From: DTU015 sp012837895
GTDB lineage: Bacteria; Bacillota; Sulfobacillia; Fermentithermobacillales; Fermentithermobacillaceae
Reading direction: 5' to 3'
Assembly: GCA_050952085.1 (NCBI GenBank)
Contig: JBMNKH010000001.1
Location: 62,001-126,000 of the forward strand
Length of the DNA: 64,000 bases
The position numbers and the translations under genes were made by a program. The notes beneath the pieces are model-generated. The model was not told the DNA's origin and did no database searches. It saw only the letters and a program-made list of their open reading frames with translations. Of the stretch, positions 9,048 to 15,986 are shown piece by piece; position 1 is the first letter of the stretch; each line of letters opens with the position of its first letter.

Positions 9048-10573
9048 TTCTCATCCTCCAAGAGCCATGACTTAACCAAGGTGGCAACCAGTTGCGGATT
9101 TGTGCGGGCAAGCCTTTCAACGTTCTCCCGGCTCCTTTGCCTTGCGATAAGTTCAGGAGAGATAGCAGGAGCGCTTTCCAGGGCAAGGGCCGGTTCTTCT
9201 TCCAGTACCCCCGCCATTTCTGCTTCCCGCCTGCGTCTTGCTATTATCAGGATCACAGTCCCAACAACAAGCGCAGCCGCAACCGCTATAGCGTATATGT
9301 AGATGCGCGGGAAACCTTCAGTGGCTGGTGTCTCATCAAATATCTGAGCCAGGGTGGTATCAAACACCATCCCCGTAACCGAGATCTGGTCCTGTCTTGA
9401 AGGGTCTAAGCCTAAGGCAGCGGTAACTGTTTCAGTGATCAAATCCCTTTCTGCCTCATTCAGGTTCTTGTTTACTACTACCGCAACTGAAAGCTTTTCG
9501 ATGGTTCCAGGGGTTATCAGGGTCTCTGTGACCCTCTCATTGACCTCATAGTTCCGGAGCACCTCGGTACGCTGGTACTGGGACTCACCTTGCCCGGCGA
9601 ATGAGTAAGAAGGCACATCGAGAGCACCTGCCTGCCCGCCTGGGGGAGTCCCCGTGCCCTGGTACATCTCGCTGGTTTCCTGCGAGCTCCTGAGCACTCC
9701 GGGAGGCTCAGATTCGTACGTAGTATCTGTTATTTTGATCTGGTCCATGTTCAACTCAGCGCGGACCTGGCACACTACGTTTCCAGGACCTAGCACAGGA
9801 GCAAGCAAACCTAGCAGCCTGTTTTCCAATTCCCTCTCTGTGGCAAAGGTGAGTTCAAGCACTGAGCTCATGGATAGGTCATCTTCACCTTTGCCGTAAG
9901 CTACATCTCTTGACAAGAGCTTGCCTGAGGCATCTACCACGGTGACATTTTCAGGAGTCAGGCCTTCTACGGCCCTTGATACAAGATTCACAATCCCACG
10001 TACAGAATCGGCTGTAAGCTCTAAACCCGGCCTGGTTTTTACCAGCACTGATGCTGTTGGTTGCTGTCTCTGGGAGACAAAAACCGTATCCTCTGGCAAT
10101 GCAATGTGGACCCTGGCGTCTTCTATCCCTGACAATGCCTTAATGGTTCTGGTGAGCTCGCCTGACAAGGCTCTGATGTATTGAACTCTCCGTTCAAAAT
10201 CAGTTGACCAGATGCCGGTTGACCCCACTGCTTCAAATCCTACAATCCCTGAAGAGGGAAGTCCCATGGTGGCCAGGGAAAGCCTCACCCTGTGAACCCT
10301 GTCAGAAGGCACCCGTATGGTACGCCCTCCATCGGTGAGTTCATAAGGAACGTTTTGCTTCTCAAGTTCGCTTACTATAGTACCTGCATCTGCAGGGTCG
10401 AGATTAGACCACAGGATTTCGTAAGCGGGCCCTCTTGTTGAATACATCACAACAGCAATCAAAATAACCAGGGCAACTGCGCCGCCTAAAACCACCACCC
10501 GCTGTTGCGTTTTATTCAGTCCGGACCAGGTCTGCTTTATACCGTTTGTAACAGATGTCACAAATTCTGGCAT
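9044..10573 (-). CDS. fliF: Flagellar MS-ring protein FliF
   Basis: FliF builds the MS ring in the cytoplasmic membrane, the platform on which the flagellum assembles. The 509-residue product has two membrane helices (about 25-45 and 430-452) flanking the ring-building domains, including the YscJ/FliF region with LDPADAGTIVSELEKQNVPYEL and VRVSLATMGLPSSGIVGFE-like segments. The cytoplasmic C-terminus ends in NPQLVATLVKSWLLED, the FliG-binding tail. Confidence 0.95.
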   Translation of the reverse strand: MPEFVTSVTNGIKQTWSGLNKTQQRVVVLGGAVALVILIAVVMYSTRGPAYEILWSNLDPADAGTIVSELEKQNVPYELTDGGRTIRVPSDRVHRVRLSLATMGLPSSGIVGFEAVGSTGIWSTDFERRVQYIRALSGELTRTIKALSGIEDARVHIALPEDTVFVSQRQQPTASVLVKTRPGLELTADSVRGIVNLVSRAVEGLTPENVTVVDASGKLLSRDVAYGKGEDDLSMSSVLELTFATERELENRLLGLLAPVLGPGNVVCQVRAELNMDQIKITDTTYESEPPGVLRSSQETSEMYQGTGTPPGGQAGALDVPSYSFAGQGESQYQRTEVLRNYEVNERVTETLITPGTIEKLSVAVVVNKNLNEAERDLITETVTAALGLDPSRQDQISVTGMVFDTTLAQIFDETPATEGFPRIYIYAIAVAAALVVGTVILIIARRRREAEMAGVLEEEPALALESAPAISPELIARQRSRENVERLARTNPQLVATLVKSWLLEDEK

Positions 10574-10603
10574 TAAGATTCACACCCACCTTTGCGACCC
10601 ACG

Positions 10604-10897
10604 TTACAAGGGCATCCTCATTATTTCCTGGTAAGCTTCGATGGCTTTGTTTCTTACGGATATTACGAGGTCTAGAGTGAGGCTTGCTTTCTCTGCTGCA
10701 AGAACTGCGGTATGCATGTCACGGGCATTCCCAGTTACCAGGTCGATTTGAGAAGCCACAAGTTCCCTGTCCAGATTCTCAATCACATTCAAGGTGTGTT
10801 TGAATAAATCGTTGAAGGAACCGTTTGAGTTTGAGCTAATGCTACGATTATGTACAGATGCTCCGGTAACTGGAACTGAAATAGGCCTGATTAACAT
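10604..10897 (-). CDS. fliE: Flagellar hook-basal body protein FliE
   Basis: FliE is the small adaptor between the MS ring and the rod. The 97-residue helical protein has the family C-terminus (LVTGNARDMHTAVLAAEKASLTLDLVISVRNKAIEAYQEIMRMPL), of which the DMHTAVLAAEKA and AYQEIMRM motifs are diagnostic. It sits between flgC and fliF as in Bacillus. Confidence 0.92.
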   Translation of the reverse strand: MLIRPISVPVTGASVHNRSISSNSNGSFNDLFKHTLNVIENLDRELVASQIDLVTGNARDMHTAVLAAEKASLTLDLVISVRNKAIEAYQEIMRMPL

Positions 10898-10969
10898 ATT
10901 AATACCCCCCCGATCAGCGAAACTCTTTTCATAAAAACCCCGTTTACCACGGGCCGTAACACCACGTTC

Positions 10970-11428
10970 CTATGCTCTGAACATATCCAGGGCTTTCTGT
11001 ATCATAGCTTTGGCAGCTTCTATGGCTGTGACATTAGCTTCGTAAGACCTCGTGGCTGCCATCATGTCAACCATTTCGGTAACCACATTTACATTGGGAT
11101 AGTTAACGTACCCGTCACTATCAGCATCAGGATGCCCTGGAGAATAAACCCTGCGCAGAGGAGATGAATCTTCAACCACACCTGTTACTTTCACGCCCAA
11201 AGGGTAGGATGGCACCTCTGCAGACCGCCTCTGTGAAAACAGTAAGTTCCTGAAATCAAACCGCTCTTGAGTCCTTGGCGAAAATACAGCTACTTTCCGC
11301 CTGTACGGCTGGCCGTTTTCAGTTCTGGTACTCTCAGCGTTGGCCAGGTTTGAAGCTATGACATCAAGCCGCAGCCTTTGAGCTGTAAGTCCTGATGCAC
11401 TTGTTTCCATGGAAGAGAATACTCTCAC
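10970..11428 (-). CDS. flgC: Flagellar basal-body rod protein FlgC
   Basis: FlgC is a proximal rod protein exported by the flagellar type III system. The N-terminus (SSMETSASGLTAQRLRLDVIASNLANAEST) and C-terminus (YPNVNVVTEMVDMMAATRSYEANVTAIEAAKAM) carry the paired rod/hook helices. The 152-residue length is standard. It follows flgB by three bases. Confidence 0.94.
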   Translation of the reverse strand: MRVFSSMETSASGLTAQRLRLDVIASNLANAESTRTENGQPYRRKVAVFSPRTQERFDFRNLLFSQRRSAEVPSYPLGVKVTGVVEDSSPLRRVYSPGHPDADSDGYVNYPNVNVVTEMVDMMAATRSYEANVTAIEAAKAMIQKALDMFRA

Positions 11429-11431
11429 AGC

Positions 11432-11809
11432 TTACCTCCTCCCTTCGGTGATAGCTCTTCTCAGAAGCGAAAACTCTGCGGTTAATTGACGCGATATTGC
11501 AGTATAGTAGTAAGCGTTGGCAGATACTTCTGCCATCTCCTTGTCGATATCCACACTGTTCCCATCAGGAGTGACACTGGTAGTATCCAGACTAACTGCA
11601 ACGGTATCAGGATACTTTTCAGTTACATGCAGCGGATTTGTAACTGCGAGCCTTATGCGCGGCCTGAGTGCATCATACAGGTAGTCTTCAAAATTAGCCC
11701 TTGCCGCTTTGTAGCCAGGCGTGTCACTGTTTGCTATGTTATTGGCCAAAATCTCATGCCTGAGCCATGCGCCGGTAAGCGCCCTTTGCATGATACCGGT
11801 TATGCTCAC
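11432..11809 (-). CDS. flgB: Flagellar basal-body rod protein FlgB
   Basis: FlgB is the most membrane-proximal rod protein. The 125-residue product has the motif ILANNIANSDTPGYKA and ends with a helical region (AYYYTAISRQLTAEFSLLRRAI). I set the start at the GTG at 11809, six bases after GGGGGG. The open frame runs 23 codons further upstream (to 11878), but those codons lie across an intrinsic terminator and riboswitch leader, have no ribosome binding site and would make the protein longer than the family norm of about 130. It is the first gene of the flagellar operon. Confidence 0.92.
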   Translation of the reverse strand: MSITGIMQRALTGAWLRHEILANNIANSDTPGYKAARANFEDYLYDALRPRIRLAVTNPLHVTEKYPDTVAVSLDTTSVTPDGNSVDIDKEMAEVSANAYYYTAISRQLTAEFSLLRRAITEGRR

Positions 11810-11822
11810 ATCAATCCCCCCT

Positions 11823-11857
11823 AAGAAACCAAAAACCTTCCGCAAAACCGGAAGGTT
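11823..11857 (-). terminator. Intrinsic terminator in the flagellar operon leader
   Basis: On the minus strand a perfect 9-bp stem AACCTTCCG/CGGAAGGTT (11834-11857, six-base loop) is followed by TTTTTGGTTTCTT. It lies between the c-di-GMP-I aptamer and the flgB start, so it is the likely expression platform of the riboswitch. Confidence 0.85.
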
Positions 11858-11866
11858 AACATGACT

Positions 11867-11901
11867 GGTAGCTATCAAAATAGCTACCGCCCTTCGGTAG
11901 C
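11867..11901 (-). promoter_or_regulatory. Alternative hairpins linking aptamer and terminator
   Basis: Three complementary segments follow one another on the minus strand: GCTACC (11896-11901, 3' edge of the aptamer), GGTAGCTA (11881-11888) and TAGCTACC (11867-11874). The middle one can pair with either neighbour, so these two hairpins exclude each other. This is what a switching segment looks like. How it connects to the terminator stem just downstream is not certain from sequence alone. Confidence 0.5.
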
Positions 11902-11995
11902 CCGGCTATCATAGTTGGAAGCGTTATCTTCCCACCTTAGACCCGTGGCTTTGCGTCTCTGCCTTTAGACAGATTTGCCTTTATCGGTTTGCGGT
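11893..11995 (-). promoter_or_regulatory. Cyclic di-GMP-I (GEMM-I) riboswitch aptamer
   Basis: Read on the minus strand, this leader contains the conserved GEMM-I core in order: AAAGGCAAA, a P2 hairpin (TCTGTC/GGCAGA), GACGCAAAGCC, ACGGGTCTAAGG, a P3 hairpin (GGGAAG/CTTCC), then ATGATAGCCGGGCTACC. These are the characteristic nucleotides of the class that binds cyclic di-GMP. It lies about 90 bases upstream of flgB and directly before an intrinsic terminator. A comparable element controls the flgB operon of Clostridioides difficile, where c-di-GMP turns expression off; the polarity here is inferred only by analogy. Confidence 0.93.
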
Positions 11996-12083
11996 AACCA
12001 GTATTCCCCTTATTTGGTTGTCTACGTGTCTGTTTCGACACAAAGGGACAAATTCCTTCTTTCTGTATCGAAAATGCACAGAA

Positions 12084-12860
12084 TCATCTTAATTTCTTCA
12101 GCTCATCCAGAAGTTTCAAGTTTAGAACCTTAATATATGTCCCTTTCATGCCCAGTGATCTTGATTCAATCACCCCTGCAGACTCAAACTTGCGCAAGGC
12201 ATTGACTATCACTGAACGGGTAATTCCAGTCCTGTCTGCCACCTTGGAAGCTACAAGGCACCCCTCAGTGCCGCCAAGTTCTTCGAAGATGTGTTTCATG
12301 GCGTTAAGCTCAGAGAACGATAAAGTCCCCAAGGCAACCTGTACTGCCGCACGTTGCCGGCTTTCCTCTTCCACGCTCTCCTGGTTGTACCTAATCATCT
12401 CCATGGCTGTCACAGTAGCAGCATGCTCAGCAAGTATAAGGTCGGCTGTGTCCAGGGATCCTGATGTCCGAGCCAACACGAGGGTTCCGAGCCTGTCCCC
12501 GCCGCCGACAACCGGGACTATTGTGGTGAACTTGCCCTTGTACGGGCAATCGTGCTCGTCAAAGAACACACACTTATCAGTTTCATTGTGGATATTTGGA
12601 GCGGTATCCCTGTACACGTACAGTCTTTCTGTATAGGAAACAGGGAATTCGCTTTGCTTCAGCACCTCATCTCTCATTACCTGGCAATCAAAATCATCTA
12701 CCAGGGAATAGCCTAGGATGTGACCGAGTTTGTCCAAGATGTAAACATTACATTCCAGTGAATCCCGGAGCACCCTTGCACTTGCCTGAAAGTCTACTTC
12801 AGTTGCTGCGATTCTTAGTAATTGGTTCATCTTGCGTGTTTTCTCAAGCAATATCTGCAT
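12084..12860 (-). CDS. codY: GTP- and branched-chain-amino-acid-sensing repressor CodY
   Basis: CodY is the global nutrient-responsive repressor of low-GC Gram-positive bacteria. The 258-residue protein has the N-terminal GAF domain (about 1-155), which binds isoleucine/valine, and a C-terminal winged helix-turn-helix (about 200-245) with ASKVADRTGITRSVIVNALRKFESAGVIESRSLGMKGTYI, the highly conserved DNA-binding segment. The ATG has GGGAGAG five bases upstream. It ends the xerC-hslV-hslU-codY cluster and is followed by the flagellar operon, as in Bacillus subtilis. Confidence 0.97.
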   Translation of the reverse strand: MQILLEKTRKMNQLLRIAATEVDFQASARVLRDSLECNVYILDKLGHILGYSLVDDFDCQVMRDEVLKQSEFPVSYTERLYVYRDTAPNIHNETDKCVFFDEHDCPYKGKFTTIVPVVGGGDRLGTLVLARTSGSLDTADLILAEHAATVTAMEMIRYNQESVEEESRQRAAVQVALGTLSFSELNAMKHIFEELGGTEGCLVASKVADRTGITRSVIVNALRKFESAGVIESRSLGMKGTYIKVLNLKLLDELKKLR

Positions 12861-12885
12861 TTCTACTCTCCCTTTCCCATGTCGC

Positions 12886-14289
12886 CTACAAGATATACCT
12901 GGTCAGATCTATGTCGCCTACCAGGTCTTTCAATTTATCTTGTACGTATTCCCTGTCAACTACCACTTCCCCTTGCACACCATCTGGGGCTTCAAACAGC
13001 ACATCCTCAAGCAGTTTTTCCATCACTGTGTGAAGCCTTCTCGCGCCAATGTTCTCACTCTTCTGGTTCACTGTGAACGCCATTTTCGCTATTTCCCTTA
13101 TCCCGTCAGGAGTGAACTCAAGGCAAATCCCGTCTGTTTCCAACAGGGCCTTGTACTGGCGGGTAAGGGAGTTTTCAGGTTCTGTGAGGATCCTCACAAA
13201 GTCCTCTTCTTCAAGAGCATCCAGCTCAACCCTTATGGGAAAGCGTCCCTGCAATTCAGGAATCAAGTCTGATGGCTTGCTCACGTGAAACGCACCGGCA
13301 CCTATGAACAATATATGGTCTGTCCTTACAGGGCCATACTTGGTTATCACGGTTGTACCTTCAACTATGGGCAACAGGTCCCTTTGGACCCCTTCCCGGG
13401 AAACGTCCGGCCCTACTCCTGCTTCCCTTCCGGCAATCTTGTCAAGCTCATCGAGGAACACTATCCCTAGCTTCTCGCACCGTCTTATCGCTTCTGCAAT
13501 GATAGAATCCTGATCCACTAGTTTGCCTGCTTCTTCCTGTGCCAGGATCCTCCTGGCCTCACTTACCGGAACCCTTCTTTTCTTTGTGCGCTTAGGCAGA
13601 AGGCCTCCGAAAACGTCTTGCATGTTGATTTCCATTTCCTGCATGCCGGCACCATCGAAAAACTCAACCCTGGGGACGGATGTATCTTCTACTTCAATTT
13701 CAACCTCTTGATCCTCAAGTTCCCCGTCCCTAAGCTGCTGCCGGATGAGTTGTCTCTTGGCGCGGGCCTGCCGGACTTTCTCATTGAAATCGTCTTCTTC
13801 GTCATACTGCTGTTCTTGCTGCACAGGATTGAACAACACTTCAAAGGGATTCGATACCGTCCTGCGCTTCTTTGGCATGGGGCACAGTAGGTCAACAAGC
13901 CGTTCTTCAGCCAGGGCCTCAGCCCTGTCTTGAACGCTCTGCAGGTTCTCCTTCCTGACCATACTGACAGCGCTCTCAACAAGGTCCCGTACTATTGAGT
14001 CAACATCGCGGCCTACATACCCCACCTCAGTGAACTTAGAAGCCTCCACTTTCGCAAAAGGAGCGTTTGCCAGTTTAGCTAATCTCCTGCAAATCTCTGT
14101 CTTTCCCACTCCTGTAGGCCCAATCATCAGGATATTCTTGGGGATAATATCATCCTGCAAATCGCCTTGGACTTTCTGCCTCCTCAACCTGTTCCTGAGG
14201 GCAACAGCAACTGCACGCTTTGCCTGGCCCTGCCCTACTATATATTTGTCAAGCTCTGCTACTATCTCCCGAGGAGTCAAGTCTTCCAT
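12886..14289 (-). CDS. hslU: ATP-dependent protease ATPase subunit HslU (ClpY)
   Basis: HslU is the AAA+ unfoldase that feeds substrates into the HslV peptidase. Visible features are TPREIVAELDKYIVGQ at the start, Walker A GPTGVGKTE, the family GYVGRDV pore motif, a long charged I domain (about 95-225), Walker B IVFLDELDKIA, and a C-terminal tail LTRYIL that docks into HslV. The ATG at 14289 has GGAGG ten bases upstream; an upstream in-frame start ten codons earlier precedes that site and is unlikely. It lies between hslV and codY. Confidence 0.95.
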   Translation of the reverse strand: MEDLTPREIVAELDKYIVGQGQAKRAVAVALRNRLRRQKVQGDLQDDIIPKNILMIGPTGVGKTEICRRLAKLANAPFAKVEASKFTEVGYVGRDVDSIVRDLVESAVSMVRKENLQSVQDRAEALAEERLVDLLCPMPKKRRTVSNPFEVLFNPVQQEQQYDEEDDFNEKVRQARAKRQLIRQQLRDGELEDQEVEIEVEDTSVPRVEFFDGAGMQEMEINMQDVFGGLLPKRTKKRRVPVSEARRILAQEEAGKLVDQDSIIAEAIRRCEKLGIVFLDELDKIAGREAGVGPDVSREGVQRDLLPIVEGTTVITKYGPVRTDHILFIGAGAFHVSKPSDLIPELQGRFPIRVELDALEEEDFVRILTEPENSLTRQYKALLETDGICLEFTPDGIREIAKMAFTVNQKSENIGARRLHTVMEKLLEDVLFEAPDGVQGEVVVDREYVQDKLKDLVGDIDLTRYIL

Positions 14290-14321
14290 AGCACACCATC
14301 CTCCATGGACAGGCAACATTG

Positions 14322-14879
14322 TTACCCTAATTCCTCGATAACAATGTTGTCGTTAGTGTATATGCATATAGACGCCGCTATCTTCAAAGCTTCTCTGGTA
14401 ATGGAAGCTGCATCCATGTCTGTAAATTTCATGAGGGCCCTGGCAGCTGCTGTGGCGTATGCCCCTCCCGAACCTATAGCCAATACAGGCTCATCAGGTT
14501 CGATTACCTCACCGGTGCCGGAAACCAGGAGCAAGTGGTCTTTGTTCATGCAAAGCAGCATTGCCTTTAGCTGTCTCAGCACCCTGTCAGTACGCCACTC
14601 TTTGGCAAGGTTAACGGTAGCTCTCAGTAGATCGCCCCTTGTTTCTTCAAGGTAGCCCTCAAGCTTATCAAAAAGAGTCAGCGCATCTCCTACAGAACCT
14701 GCAAAACCCGCAATAACTGAGTTCTTGTAAAGCTTTCTTACTTTCCTTGCACTGGATTTGAGAATTGTATGGTTTGTTTCAAGGGTAACCTGGCCATCCC
14801 CGGCCATTGCCGCCTTTCCACCTGCCCTGACGGCCAGAACCGTGGTGCCCAGGATGTGAGGCTCATATTCAACCTTCAT
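14322..14879 (-). CDS. hslV: ATP-dependent protease peptidase subunit HslV (ClpQ)
   Basis: HslV is a threonine-type N-terminal nucleophile peptidase related to proteasome beta subunits. The conserved block TTVLAVRAGGKAAMAGDGQVTLE begins at Thr12, so a propeptide of about 11 residues (ending HILG) must be removed to expose the catalytic threonine. GSVGDALTLFDKLEGYL and GSGGAYATAAARAL are family motifs. The propeptide is longer than the few residues common in HslV. The start overlaps the xerC stop by four bases (ATGA). Confidence 0.94.
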   Translation of the reverse strand: MKVEYEPHILGTTVLAVRAGGKAAMAGDGQVTLETNHTILKSSARKVRKLYKNSVIAGFAGSVGDALTLFDKLEGYLEETRGDLLRATVNLAKEWRTDRVLRQLKAMLLCMNKDHLLLVSGTGEVIEPDEPVLAIGSGGAYATAAARALMKFTDMDAASITREALKIAASICIYTNDNIVIEELG

Positions 14880-15889
14880 TGTTTTCCGCCCCTTTCGAAA
14901 TCTTTGCCACCCACACCAGCCAAGCTGTCCTGTTGGTTAACCTGAGCCCTCGGGTGGGCATTCTTGTACACTTGTCTCAACCGGTCAGGCATAACATGGG
15001 TGTATATCTGTGTGGTCTTGATGCTTGCATGCCCGAGCATCTCCTGAACGGAACGCAAGTCCGCGCCCCCGGACAGCAGGTGAGTTGCGAAAGAGTGCCT
15101 CAGGGTATGGGGCGACAACCCCTGGGGATCGATGCCTGCAAGCAGGATATATTTGTGAAGGATCCGCCTGATGGACCTGTCAGACAACCTGTCTCCAAGC
15201 CTGTTAAGGAAAAGGGGCTTCCTCATCACGGGGAACCCCTGGCCTTCTCCTTGAGGCTTCTTTTCAAGCAAGGGACGCCCTCCGTCGAGGTAGTCTCCAA
15301 GCGCATCCAAAGCCATGGACCCAAGTGGCACAAACCTTTCCTTATCGCCTTTACCGGTGACCTGAACGAACCCTAAAGAATAGTCTATGTCGCCTATATT
15401 GAGTTTCGCCACTTCGCCAATACGCAGCCCTGAGCTATATAACAACTCTAGAATCGCGCGGTCGCGCTTTCCCAGGGGAGTGCTTGTGTCAATCACAGAT
15501 ATGATACGCGCAACTTCTTCCTTGGAAAACACCTTGGGTAAGTAGCTGTGAGCCTTCCGGGAAGATACCCCCTTAGCCGGATCCTCATCAAGCACATCCC
15601 GGCGGGTGAGAAAACGGCAAAAGCTCCTTACAGCAGAGAGTCTCCGGGAAATCGTAGCGCCTTTATAGTCCTCCTTGGCCAAGTATACAGCGAACCTGCG
15701 GATATACTCTGGCTTAAGGTCCGCCGGAATCAAATCTTCCACCTGCTTGCCGCATACTTTTCCGGCAAGGAAACTGAAAAACTGGTCAAGATCCTGTGCA
15801 TAAGCTTGAACCGTATTATGACTTTGAGTCTTGGACACAGCTATCTCTACAAGAAAGTCTTCCTTCAGTTGAAGCAGAGAATATGCCAT
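14876..15889 (-). CDS. xerC: Tyrosine recombinase XerC (CodV)
   Basis: XerC resolves chromosome dimers at dif together with a XerD-type partner. The 337-residue protein has the SAM-like N-terminal domain (about 1-95) and a catalytic domain with Arg in SSGLRIGEVAKL, His-x-x-Arg in LSPHTLRHSFATHLL, GHASIKTTQIYTHV with the nucleophilic Tyr, and the beta-hairpin lysine region around VTGKGDKERFVPL. A 25-residue hydrophilic C-terminal extension follows VYKNAHPRAQ. It precedes hslV as in the Bacillus codV-clpQ-clpY-codY operon. About 100 bases separate it from topA, and no trmFO gene lies there. Confidence 0.9.
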   Translation of the reverse strand: MAYSLLQLKEDFLVEIAVSKTQSHNTVQAYAQDLDQFFSFLAGKVCGKQVEDLIPADLKPEYIRRFAVYLAKEDYKGATISRRLSAVRSFCRFLTRRDVLDEDPAKGVSSRKAHSYLPKVFSKEEVARIISVIDTSTPLGKRDRAILELLYSSGLRIGEVAKLNIGDIDYSLGFVQVTGKGDKERFVPLGSMALDALGDYLDGGRPLLEKKPQGEGQGFPVMRKPLFLNRLGDRLSDRSIRRILHKYILLAGIDPQGLSPHTLRHSFATHLLSGGADLRSVQEMLGHASIKTTQIYTHVMPDRLRQVYKNAHPRAQVNQQDSLAGVGGKDFERGGKQ

Positions 15890-15986
15890 TTAACCGCCTT
15901 CCCAAGGAATAATCCTGCATAAGCTTATGTTATCAGCTTATATTATCACTTTGATGTGCATGGCATCAACTATTTTCAAAATATTC

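Noticed and set aside
11810..11878. N-terminal extension of FlgB
   Set aside because: It spans a terminator stem and riboswitch hairpin, has no ribosome binding site, and exceeds the family length.
12001..12083. A clear promoter for the flagellar leader
   Set aside because: I found no convincing sigma-A or sigma-D promoter between the codY stop and the aptamer, only weak matches.
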